Assembly: GCA_947567425.1 (NCBI GenBank) | Contig: CANOLV010000014.1 | Location: forward strand, 1-64,000 | Direction of reading: 5' to 3' | DNA length: 64,000 nt | DNA from: an uncultured Porphyromonadaceae bacterium | GTDB taxonomy: Bacteria; Bacteroidota; Bacteroidia; Bacteroidales; Muribaculaceae | In this document: piece after piece, positions 17,318 through 25,180 of the stretch | How positions within the stretch are numbered: the stretch's first letter is position 1 | How the letters are laid out: every line of letters starts with the position of its first letter | The notes under the pieces: model-generated | Seen by the model: only the letters and a program-made list of their open reading frames with translations | Database searches by the model: none | What the model was told of the DNA's origin: nothing | Program-made: the position numbers and the translations under genes

Positions 17318-18342
17318 TTACTTATCTTCGATAAGACCAAAGTCCAAATCGAAATCGGAGATGATCTTTTGAATTTTTTTGAACTTCTCATATTCTTCGG
17401 CGGCTTTTGCCTCGGCTTCCGCATGAGAAATGGTTCCTTTGGAATTATCGGGTAGAATTTGATAGCGACGGAAAGCTAGAAACTCATTGACACTGGCAGC
17501 GAACTCCTGCATTGTAAACGTATTTTCGCGCTCTATCAAATCCTCAATGTAGTCGAAATAACCGGTAATGGCTCTTTCCAATCGCCGAATCTCATTCTGT
17601 TGCAAATAGTTCTTGGCGATAACCACATCTGACTTCAATATGCGCCCATTAGGAGCATATTGAAGTCAGATGTGGTTAATCCCATGTGTTCTTTTTCAGC
17701 ATCAGCCTTTGTATAGACAATCTCCGCCGCAGTCTGCCCCATAATTGCGTAATGAAACTTATTCTGAATCATCGCATAAAAATCGCGGGTCGTGGGGGCA
17801 TACCTGTCATAGTCTATACTGCACTCCGCATATATGTCGGTAATCTTCTGCCAGATGCGGCGCTCGCTTGCCCGAATAGACCGTACCCTTTCAAGCAATT
17901 CATCAAAATAATCTTTGCCGAAAAGCGTTCTTCCTTGCTTCAAACGTTCATCATCAAGCACAAACCCTTTTTGCATAAACTCTTTCAGCACCTTGGTAGC
18001 CCAAATCCTGAACTTTGTGGCCTTAGTAGAATTGACTCGGTAGCCAACGGAAATAATCGCATCGAGGTTGTAGAAATTGGTTTCCCTTGATTGTGTCAAA
18101 CCATCAACGGCACCATGCTGAGTGGTTGTTTCCATTTTGGAAATAACCAGTTCCTGCTGCAACTCTCCCTCTGCAAAAATATTCTTCAGGTGCTTGCTGA
18201 CAGCAGGCACCCCGACATCAAACAACTCGGCAATCCCTTTCTGAGTAAGCCATAAAGTCTCACCCTTGACAATAGCGTTCACTCTCACATCCCCTTCAGG
18301 CGTCGAGTAAATAATAATGTATTTTGAGTTATCTTGCTTCAT
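17318..18342 (-). pseudogene. RhuM family protein, split by a frameshift at an inverted repeat
   Basis: The upstream part (17635-18342, 235 residues from MKQDNSKY) has the RhuM family pattern: WLTQKGIAELFDVGVPAVSKHLKN, NFYNLDAIISVGYRVNS, FRIWATKVLKEFMQKGFVLDDERLK, FYAMIQNKFHYAI. It ends at TGA just after HMGLTT. The remainder (17318-17638: LKSDVVIAKNYL, RAITGYFDYIEDLIERENTFTMQEF, HAEAEAKAAEEYEKF) continues in another frame. Family members normally read HMGLT(T/S)WKNAPxGxILKSDV across this point. The sequence between is replaced by one arm of a perfect 24-bp inverted repeat with a net shift of two bases modulo three. RhuM proteins are found in pathogenicity and defence islands; their role is unclear. 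Natural recoding or an assembly error cannot be excluded. Confidence 0.85.
17620..17678. repeat. Perfect 24-bp inverted repeat inside rhuM
   Basis: Bases 17620-17643 are the exact reverse complement of 17655-17678; the 11-base loop is 17644-17654. The repeat coincides with the frame break of the RhuM gene. No T-tract follows on either strand, so it is not a terminator. Confidence 0.95.
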
Positions 18343-18379
18343 GAATAATTGTCTTTATGCGGTTAATGATATAACGAGA

Positions 18380-18508
18380 TTAAAAGTCGTCGAAAATACC
18401 CGAATCCAAGTCATCATCAAAGTCCTGTTGCGCATAATCCATAATCATTGTAGCTGTAGCTGTCATATCCGCCATTGCAGTCATCGTTATGCGAATGGTC
18501 GGTTCCAC
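18380..18508 (-). other. Short acidic open frame upstream of rhuM (doubtful)
   Basis: Between the small antitoxin-like gene and rhuM, one minus-strand frame reads from ATG at 18484 (or GTG at 18508) to TAA at 18380, with an acidic end DFDDDLDSGIFDDF. A second frame over the same bases reads HNDDCNGGYDSYSYNDYG before stopping. Both look protein-like in composition, which suggests a decayed small gene with a frameshift, but I cannot decide the true frame. Confidence 0.25.
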
Positions 18509-18520
18509 AAGAAATCCATA

Positions 18521-18675
18521 TCACCATTGGAAATTGCTTATAGATTTCATTGCCTCATAGGCCTCGCCTTCTCTATCTCCTCTTTCGACACAGGCTTTGG
18601 TTGCGAAATAAGCTTTTCAAAACGTTCCGCATCCTTACCATAAAGCTCAGGAGGTTCCTTAATAGGTCTTGCCAT
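18521..18675 (-). pseudogene. Small antitoxin-like protein (MARPIK family), C-terminus frameshifted
   Basis: The annotated-frame product is 42 residues (18547-18675): MARPIKEPPELYGKDAERFE, then KPVSKEEIEKARPMRQ and stop. Small proteins that begin MARPIKETP are frequent in Bacteroidales and are often paired with putative toxins; they are antitoxin-like, with no proven role known to me. If one base is restored near 18558-18566, the reading continues as ...EKAR-AYEAMKSISNFQW and stops at 18521, giving about 51 residues with a natural end. A one-base deletion in a G/C run is therefore likely. The gene is upstream of the broken rhuM, so this patch of the island appears to be decaying. Confidence 0.5.
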
Positions 18676-18794
18676 AGTTGACGGTTTTAGTTCTTGACTG
18701 TAAAGATACAACAAATTTCCTACATAATTTGATTTTCTGATATAAAATTGGAAAAACGCCAAATCAATCAAAAAATCCACAGAATCCCCCGAAC

Positions 18795-18841
18795 AAAAAA
18801 GCAAGAGATGTCACAAAACTCGTATCTGAGATTTTGCGACA
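18795..18841 (-). terminator. Terminator of the TonB receptor-ABC operon
   Basis: On the minus strand an imperfect 13-14 bp stem (18828-18841 with 18809-18821, six-base loop) is followed by TCTCTTGC and six T. It is about 50 bases after the stop of the last operon gene at 18893. Confidence 0.75.
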
Positions 18842-18892
18842 CCCCTTCTTAACTTAAAGCGTGTTCAAAAGACTCTGTTGAAGTCCGCAGGA

Positions 18893-19510
18893 TCATTCAG
18901 GAAGAGTCTCGTAGGAGAGTGCATCGAGATAGTAGTACGATATGTACGACTTGCCGTCCTTGGCCTCGCGGGCGGCGATTTTCGCGCGATAGTCGGCCAT
19001 ACGTTCGTTGAACGTAGTCAGGTCGCCCTGTCCCTGAGCCGCACGCTCCGTATCGCATCCGCTCTCGGCTGTAGCCGCGCGTGCGGCCGACTCCTCGCCG
19101 CTTTCCAGTGCTATATTCTGCAGGCGGATGGCGTTCTGCTTCTCCATATCCTGTATAGCGTCCTCGTCGATACGCTGCTCACGGAGTATTCCCCTCACAC
19201 GTATAGGACGATGTACCGACTCCTTGGCAAATGGTTCGCCCATCAGAGGATATGCCTCGCAACGAAGCATCGCATTGTCGCCGTTGCCGGCCACGAAAGC
19301 CTTGCGGCCTCCCTGACGGCACAGATGCGACACCACGCCCTCCATGACTATCGTATCACCCACGAGCGAATCCGGATTGGCCATAACCTCATCGACACTT
19401 ATAGCCGTGACTTCCTCCGTCATCGAACCGGAGCCATTGCCGGCACCTCCGCATGAAGCGAGACAAACTGCCACCACCGTGGCGAACAACACTAAAAATG
19501 ACTTTTTCAT
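18893..19510 (-). CDS. Lipoprotein with possible OB-fold, last gene of receptor-ABC operon
   Basis: A 205-residue protein with a clear lipoprotein signal: MKKSFLVLFATVVAVCLASC, acylated Cys20. Residues about 37-115 (ISVDEVMANPDSLVGDTIVM, GVVSHLCRQGGRKAFVAGNG) look like an OB-fold of the type found in periplasmic beta-barrel domains; this is by eye and not certain. The C-terminal half is Ala/Glu-rich and helical, ending KSYISYYYLDALSYETLPE. It starts 32 bp after the DUF4857 gene. CRQGGRK could bind a ligand or a metal, which is speculative. I do not recognise a specific family. Confidence 0.7.
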   Translation of the reverse strand: MKKSFLVLFATVVAVCLASCGGAGNGSGSMTEEVTAISVDEVMANPDSLVGDTIVMEGVVSHLCRQGGRKAFVAGNGDNAMLRCEAYPLMGEPFAKESVHRPIRVRGILREQRIDEDAIQDMEKQNAIRLQNIALESGEESAARAATAESGCDTERAAQGQGDLTTFNERMADYRAKIAAREAKDGKSYISYYYLDALSYETLPE

Positions 19511-19542
19511 AATTAATTGAGTTTTAAATTATTGCAAAATTA

Positions 19543-20778
19543 CTAATCTTTTATTAATGCAAAAGGAATAAATGAAAAAATTCCAAATACCAGCGTGACA
19601 ACCGATGCCGTAATCATATATCGCCGGCTTCTCCTCCTGAGTATGATGAAAATGCCTATGGCCAGCAATAGATTGAGATATAATGCCCTCCACGACACAA
19701 ACTCTATACGCGGATATGCATAACTGTCGTAGGCAGAGGTAAACGACAGCTCAAACGGGAATATATACTCCGACACTTCCTGTACTCTCGACTTGCCGTA
19801 AACCACCGAATATTCGCCGAGCCGACGGAGATTGTCGCTGTCCAATGCCACCCACCGCGATGACTCCCGGCCACTGACCTTCACCACCCAGTTAAACAGG
19901 TTTTTCATCACCATGAGGCGTTCCGAAGCGGGGTCAAACTTACCCACCGGAAGTCTTACCAATTTATATCCATCACGTTCGACTACATACAGATTGCGCT
20001 CCTCATCCGATACAAAACCAAGATACTGACGGTCTACGTTTTCCGTGATAAACACTTTGGTTGCCTTAACGCTGTCGGCCGACGACACTTTTGTCAGATA
20101 CGGCCTGCCGGCCTGCATCTTCATGTGAAACACACTTCCCTCGGCATCAGCGATCAGGTAGCCCTCGTCGTATGACTTTCTTGTGGTCACGTTGGCACTG
20201 AGATCCCGTGCAGGATAAACAAATCCCTTATCTGCAAACACACTGCTGAACCGACGGCCGCGCCGCTCGTTGACCGAATTGGTGGCCATCTTCACGAATT
20301 CCACACTGTCATCAAGCCTGAACACCTCTTTCGCATCCTCAAGCTCAAAGCGCACCGGCATAGACTCCATAATCATATAGACTGAAGCCCCGCGCCTGTT
20401 AACATCGCGTGGCGACGAATTGAACACCCACTGGTTACGCCTGAATGCCTGCATGGTCAGTTCCTTTCCAAGCATGGAGTCCGGAAGTTGCTGACGATTT
20501 ATCAATTGGCTGAAATAGACATGCGGCAACAACGAATCGCGCTCCTCTTTCGTGTAGATCCGGCCGGTCGACACTCCGCATGAATCCATGTCATAGATTC
20601 TGACCTCGTCGTCATCGCCACGTTCACTTATTACGAAAGCATCCGCTACAGGTGAATAGGAGACAAACGGATCCGACGAACCGTCCGGGAAAACCAGCGA
20701 ATAAAGCCAGGGCAAAAACCACGACAGCACCACGACGCTCACCGCCACAAGAGCCGTCCTATACGCACACTTAATCAT
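19543..20778 (-). CDS. DUF4857 domain-containing membrane protein
   Basis: A 411-residue protein with an N-terminal membrane helix (about 8-29), a large extracytoplasmic part (about 30-350) and two C-terminal helices (ALYLNLLLAIGIFIIL and YMITASVVTLVFGIFSFIPFAL). This arrangement and its position next to an ABC ATPase and permease fit DUF4857, a Bacteroidales family of unknown function. The topology is that of an ABC-associated periplasmic domain protein, perhaps an extra permease subunit. It starts 4 bp after the permease gene. Confidence 0.7.
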   Translation of the reverse strand: MIKCAYRTALVAVSVVVLSWFLPWLYSLVFPDGSSDPFVSYSPVADAFVISERGDDDEVRIYDMDSCGVSTGRIYTKEERDSLLPHVYFSQLINRQQLPDSMLGKELTMQAFRRNQWVFNSSPRDVNRRGASVYMIMESMPVRFELEDAKEVFRLDDSVEFVKMATNSVNERRGRRFSSVFADKGFVYPARDLSANVTTRKSYDEGYLIADAEGSVFHMKMQAGRPYLTKVSSADSVKATKVFITENVDRQYLGFVSDEERNLYVVERDGYKLVRLPVGKFDPASERLMVMKNLFNWVVKVSGRESSRWVALDSDNLRRLGEYSVVYGKSRVQEVSEYIFPFELSFTSAYDSYAYPRIEFVSWRALYLNLLLAIGIFIILRRRSRRYMITASVVTLVFGIFSFIPFALIKD

Positions 20779-20782
20779 AATG

Positions 20783-21454
20783 TCAATCCTGACGGCCCTC
20801 CTTGAACCGGACTACTGAACCAAACGAAAATAAACCGAGTACAGCCGTAAACAACAGCATATACGCCACCGCGCCGTTGTAGGCTTCGGGCGATTCCTGC
20901 AAAAAATACATCATCACCGCGGCTATACCTATCAATGAAAGCAGAAACCGCATATACCACGTACCCTCAAGGCACACCGACGCCACCACCAGATAGGCCG
21001 TGAAACCGGCGAAGTACCATGGCATAGCCGTCAGAGCCACCCGCCATACCATCTCCGGCGTAATGATGGTGTAGTCATAGATGATTAGCATAAGTATCTG
21101 CACTGCAAATATGACCAGTACCTCTGCAAGCCCCGTGGCAAGCATTATCCCGATGAGCTTCATCTGTGGATAAGGCAGATGAAGGGTCAGTTTCAACCGC
21201 TTATGCGACATCTCAGGAGCCATCTGGGCCACCGCCACTGCTATGCCGACTGCCAAAGGCACGTACTTTATGATGTCGATGAATGAATTGTCCTTGGCCA
21301 GCATCACTATCCACAGGTGGTCGACGCCCTTAAGCGCTATCAGCCTGTTCATGGCCAGAATCGCATATCCGGCCATAGCCACAGCCAGAAGCAGCGAGAT
21401 GAAGAAGACACCGCGTGTCTTGATCCACTCTTTATAAACAATAGCTTTCTCCAT
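20783..21454 (-). CDS. ABC transporter permease-like membrane protein
   Basis: A 223-residue protein with six hydrophobic helices and no soluble domain. It begins MEKAIVYKEWIKTRGVFF, a typical ABC-2 exporter permease N-terminus (KEW...RG), followed by LLLAVAMAGYAILAMNRL. It starts 3 bp after the ATPase gene, so the two are one transporter. The substrate is unknown. Together with the outer-membrane receptor and barrel encoded upstream, it suggests movement of a compound across both membranes; direction is not shown by the sequence. Confidence 0.75.
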   Translation of the reverse strand: MEKAIVYKEWIKTRGVFFISLLLAVAMAGYAILAMNRLIALKGVDHLWIVMLAKDNSFIDIIKYVPLAVGIAVAVAQMAPEMSHKRLKLTLHLPYPQMKLIGIMLATGLAEVLVIFAVQILMLIIYDYTIITPEMVWRVALTAMPWYFAGFTAYLVVASVCLEGTWYMRFLLSLIGIAAVMMYFLQESPEAYNGAVAYMLLFTAVLGLFSFGSVVRFKEGRQD

Positions 21455-21457
21455 TGG

Positions 21458-22357
21458 TCAATATTTTCCGGTTAGACCTATAAATGCATCCTCAAGGGTC
21501 ATGGCGCGGCGTGTCAGATTCCGTGCATCCACGCCTTGGTGCGCCAGCGACGACCGCACATAGTCCTCATTCTCAAAAGTGTACAGCTCATATTCATTCT
21601 TGATTCGGCCCGGATTTATCAGTTTTTCGTCTGTTATCGCCACATCCTCGTCGCCGGCAGTGAATGTATAGCGGGAAAATGTGTCGAGAAGCTTGTCCAC
21701 TGGCATCTGCGTCAGAATCCTGCCGTAGTCGAGTATTATGCAGTCATCGATCAGACGCTCAAGATCCTGGATGATATGCGATGTCATAAACACCGTCTTT
21801 TCCTCAGCTTTGGCATATTCATGCAGATATTCTATGAACAGACGCCTGTAGCCCGGATCAAGTCCCAGCGAAAAGTCATCAAGCACAAGCAGATCCGCAT
21901 TCTGTGCCAGAATAAGCCCCAACGCCACCTGCGAACGCTGTCCGCACGACATCGACGAAATCTTCTGCCGGGGCGATACATGGAGCTTCTTCATCAGCTC
22001 ATAGTAGGAATCGCGGTTCCATTTAGGATAGAACCGCGAATAAAAACGCTCTATCTGCTCAATCGTCATAAAGGCATACTGTACGTGTCCCTCTATCAGC
22101 AGAGCTATCCGGGCGCGCGTCGAAGGCGACAGCTCCGTTATAGGTTCGCCGAATATACGGCACTCGCCGCACTGAGGGCGCAGATATCCCATCAATATAT
22201 TGATAGTCGTGGTCTTTCCGGTTCCGTTCTTGCCGAGGAGGCCAAGTATCCTCCCCTTCGGCACCTCAAAACTCAGGTCGCTGTATATGACCCTTCCGGT
22301 TCCGTAGCGCTGGGTAAGTCCCTTGACCGAAATGACCGATTCTGATTTATTATCCAT
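21458..22357 (-). CDS. ABC transporter ATP-binding protein
   Basis: A 299-residue ATPase of the ABC-2 exporter type (CcmA-like). The Walker A GKNGTGKT is at 42-49, the signature is MSCGQ (136-140; canonical LSGGQ, so Gly is replaced by Cys at the third position), Walker B LLVLDD is at 156-161 and the H-loop is in MTSHIIQD near 195. The last 90 residues form a regulatory tail common in this class. It overlaps no neighbour but sits 24 bp after the DUF6850 gene and 3 bp before the permease. Confidence 0.92.
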   Translation of the reverse strand: MDNKSESVISVKGLTQRYGTGRVIYSDLSFEVPKGRILGLLGKNGTGKTTTINILMGYLRPQCGECRIFGEPITELSPSTRARIALLIEGHVQYAFMTIEQIERFYSRFYPKWNRDSYYELMKKLHVSPRQKISSMSCGQRSQVALGLILAQNADLLVLDDFSLGLDPGYRRLFIEYLHEYAKAEEKTVFMTSHIIQDLERLIDDCIILDYGRILTQMPVDKLLDTFSRYTFTAGDEDVAITDEKLINPGRIKNEYELYTFENEDYVRSSLAHQGVDARNLTRRAMTLEDAFIGLTGKY

Positions 22358-22381
22358 ATAATCGTAATCTCTTTCAGTAAT

Positions 22382-23914
22382 TTAAAATTTCACACTCACC
22401 GTCGCCGACGCTCCATGACACGACCCGTGATGCTCAAACGACGTAGTGTAATAAGTTATATCAATGCCGACAAGGAGTCCGTCGACATATCGTGAAGCGC
22501 CTGCCGACAAAGTTCCCGACATTCTGTCAGATGCCAGCATCCGGTAGTTGTGCATCACACACTTTCCTAAATCCGACGACATGTCCATCTCGCGGAAAAC
22601 GGCCGACTTAGTTCCGGCAAAACTCATAGATCCCCCGATGCCCGCATGCCATAGCCAGTCGCCCGCAAGCTTGCTGTAGACTAAGTCTATTACCGGACCG
22701 ATGTGATCCACGTCCACATCGCGCTCAGGCGATTCATACCGTTCATGGTCGCGCACGTATGCCACTGACGGAACCGCCGACAGCACCGAACCTTCCGACA
22801 AGCCTATCTGCATCGCTACCGCGACCGAGCCTTCCAGATTGTCATGCCGGTAAAGCGACCTGTCGCCTATCTTCGGATAACTGCCGCCGGCGGCGTTGCC
22901 GAACAGATTTTCCGTACTGCGGCGGTTAGACATCGCCAACCGGATCTCAGGCATAATGGAGAATGACGGCGACATCTTAATCCGATAGCTCGTCAAAGCC
23001 GACAGTTCATGCACGTCGCTGTAGCCCAAAGTCAGATTGTTGAAATTCCGCAACAACTGCTCCATGCGGTAGCCCTCATAAGCCACTGCGGCACCCCACC
23101 CTGAATGATCGGCCGACACAAGCTGCATACCGAGGTTGAAACCGAACGAGTCATATCCGCTGTTCTTATTCGTATTGCCCATGAACCGGGCATAATATGT
23201 ACCCAATCCGGTAAGTGTGTACGTGTCGATATCGTTCATCGGATTGTAGAAGTCGACATCGCAGTTCTGGTTATACACCTCGATTCCCGCACTAAGACCC
23301 AAAGAATAATTGCCCGACAGACTATATGCCGCGCCCATATCGGCCTTAAGGTCAGACACCACAGTCTTTACACGCGGATCGCGGTTGCGGTAGTCGACAC
23401 TTGCACGATACGAAGCATGGATACCGAACATCCATCTGCCCGCACCGGTGGCCCAGCCTCCGCCGAACTCATACCGGCGAGTGCTCATGTCGCCCCCAAC
23501 GGCGTCGCCGAGCACGTATGGCGCCAACTTCAGATAGTCCACGCAGTCGGTCCATCTTATGTCGCGGTTATTTCCCGTAGTGAAGCCTGCATCGCCCCAG
23601 ACCACTGAATTGCGCGACAGCCTCATATAGGATTCGGCTTTGATCGACAGCAACGTATGCCCTCTACCGAGCTGCATCATATAGGCCTCGTCATAGCGGC
23701 TCATATCTCCGTTGACACTAAGCTCCGACAATGACAGCGAATCGCACATAATCATAGTAGCCGGATTATAGGAGTATAACGATGTCCGCATACTCTCCAC
23801 AGGCAGACTACGCTCCATGACATGTAGCGCCAACGTCCGCGGACGAGCCATGGCCGGAACTGTTCCGGCCATGACCACGGCAAAGCATATCGACAAGTCG
23901 GCAAGCGTTCTCAT
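22382..23914 (-). CDS. DUF6850 family outer-membrane beta-barrel protein
   Basis: A 510-residue protein with a signal peptide (MRTLADLSICFAVVMAGTVPAMA) and many alternating beta-strands ending in Phe (ATVSVKF), the usual last strand of an outer-membrane barrel. Repeated aromatic/glycine strand pairs (SYRASVDYRNRD, YSLSGNYSLGLSAGIEVYNQN, AAVAYEGYRMEQL) support this. Position between a DUF4876 lipoprotein and an ABC transporter matches loci annotated with DUF6850 in Bacteroidales. Function unknown; it may form a channel or surface receptor partner. Confidence 0.72.
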   Translation of the reverse strand: MRTLADLSICFAVVMAGTVPAMARPRTLALHVMERSLPVESMRTSLYSYNPATMIMCDSLSLSELSVNGDMSRYDEAYMMQLGRGHTLLSIKAESYMRLSRNSVVWGDAGFTTGNNRDIRWTDCVDYLKLAPYVLGDAVGGDMSTRRYEFGGGWATGAGRWMFGIHASYRASVDYRNRDPRVKTVVSDLKADMGAAYSLSGNYSLGLSAGIEVYNQNCDVDFYNPMNDIDTYTLTGLGTYYARFMGNTNKNSGYDSFGFNLGMQLVSADHSGWGAAVAYEGYRMEQLLRNFNNLTLGYSDVHELSALTSYRIKMSPSFSIMPEIRLAMSNRRSTENLFGNAAGGSYPKIGDRSLYRHDNLEGSVAVAMQIGLSEGSVLSAVPSVAYVRDHERYESPERDVDVDHIGPVIDLVYSKLAGDWLWHAGIGGSMSFAGTKSAVFREMDMSSDLGKCVMHNYRMLASDRMSGTLSAGASRYVDGLLVGIDITYYTTSFEHHGSCHGASATVSVKF

Positions 23915-23927
23915 CCCGATATTCGGT

Positions 23928-25154
23928 TTATTGCTTGGCCGAGACTACCTCAAAGTCATTTGCAGAATCGTCGGTATCCTGCAGAATCACATTTCCGGCA
24001 GGCGATGTTCCCGACACCTTGCGAGCGAACTTCTTGCCGAACTTGTTCGGATCCTGGTTCTTGTCGGATATGGCCTTATAGCTCATGTCGACTGTGGCGG
24101 AGAGTGCATTGCGCTTCCAGACTTCCGTAGGACAAAGATTGACACCGTCGATGATCCACTCATACTTTATCAGTTTTTGGGTGTCGTTGGACATCTCCTT
24201 GCCGGCGGCGGTGAGCCAAGTGTATGTGCATGACTGTTCGTCGACAAAACGTTCGGCGGTCATCCCTTCCGGAAAACGAACCAGGGCGTATGAACGGTTG
24301 CATTGCTGCGAAGGCAACCATATAGTCTTGGAGTATGAATACCACTTGTCAAGATTCTTCACATCGGGATTGTCAGTGTCGCGCACAGAGCCGGTGGTCA
24401 CCTCATCGTACCATTCGAAATCGGCGTCGGTATGATTGAGCGCACCCTCCACCTGCTGATTCCAGTCTATGGCCTGGTCCACAATCTTTATCGACTGTCC
24501 GGGTTGCACCGGAACATCCCTGCCCGTGCCGGGAATGACGTATACGGTCTGGGCCGTGAAATTATTCGCGATAAAATTGTCTACAGAGGTTATCTCAAGA
24601 TCCTGGCTGTTGAGCAATTTGCTCTCGCAGATGGCGAGACCGTCGGCGTAAAGTACCTCGTCAGTATTATTGTAGATAGTGAAATATGAATCATACAGTC
24701 CGGACTTACCCGTAGCATTGAGAGTACCTGCCAGATAGATTTCGCCGAACACGAGCGTGTTGTCGGGATTGTAGAAAAACCAGTCGAGACTAAGCGTGCT
24801 GTTGGCCGACACCACTACCTGCGAGGCCACTGTACGGAGAGTTTTTTCGACATCGACGCCATTGTCGACATATTTGACGGTCATATTGCCTTCGATGTTG
24901 TATGTGCCCGCGGGTATGTTCAACTGACCTGTGGCAGGAAGGTCGATAGTCACTATATTTCCCGTGTTAAGCTCAGTGAATGTCAATGTGCCTGACTGCA
25001 ACGTCGCCGCCGAAGGAAGCGAAGGCAGAGCATCATTGACCGTCACGTCGTAGTAAGTAACCGAATCGTCGTCGTCACAGGATACGGCCGAGACTGCAAA
25101 CATGGTGCACGCGGCGCTTAAAAGCACCCAATTTTTCAAATTTACCTTTTTCAT
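23928..25154 (-). CDS. DUF4876 domain-containing lipoprotein
   Basis: A 408-residue lipoprotein: the signal MKKVNLKNWVLLSAACTMFA ends in AVSC with Cys26, followed by five Asp/Ser, a common surface-export signal in Bacteroidetes. Residues about 38-120 look like a carboxypeptidase-regulatory/prealbumin-like beta-sandwich (NIEGNMTVKYVDNGVDVEKTL). The rest (SGLYDSYFTIYNNTDEVLYADGLAICESK, WLPSQQCNRSYALVRFPEGM) resembles an LTD-like beta domain with jelly-roll strands. It lies between the TonB-dependent receptor (26 bp) and the DUF6850 barrel (13 bp), so it is likely the receptor's surface lipoprotein partner. Confidence 0.72.
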   Translation of the reverse strand: MKKVNLKNWVLLSAACTMFAVSAVSCDDDDSVTYYDVTVNDALPSLPSAATLQSGTLTFTELNTGNIVTIDLPATGQLNIPAGTYNIEGNMTVKYVDNGVDVEKTLRTVASQVVVSANSTLSLDWFFYNPDNTLVFGEIYLAGTLNATGKSGLYDSYFTIYNNTDEVLYADGLAICESKLLNSQDLEITSVDNFIANNFTAQTVYVIPGTGRDVPVQPGQSIKIVDQAIDWNQQVEGALNHTDADFEWYDEVTTGSVRDTDNPDVKNLDKWYSYSKTIWLPSQQCNRSYALVRFPEGMTAERFVDEQSCTYTWLTAAGKEMSNDTQKLIKYEWIIDGVNLCPTEVWKRNALSATVDMSYKAISDKNQDPNKFGKKFARKVSGTSPAGNVILQDTDDSANDFEVVSAKQ

Positions 25155-25180
25155 CAGTTTTTTTAATATTAATTGATTGA

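Noticed and set aside
18795-18846. Hairpin read as the end of an insertion sequence
   Set aside because: The T6 tract on the minus strand and its position after the last operon gene explain it as a terminator; no transposase is near.
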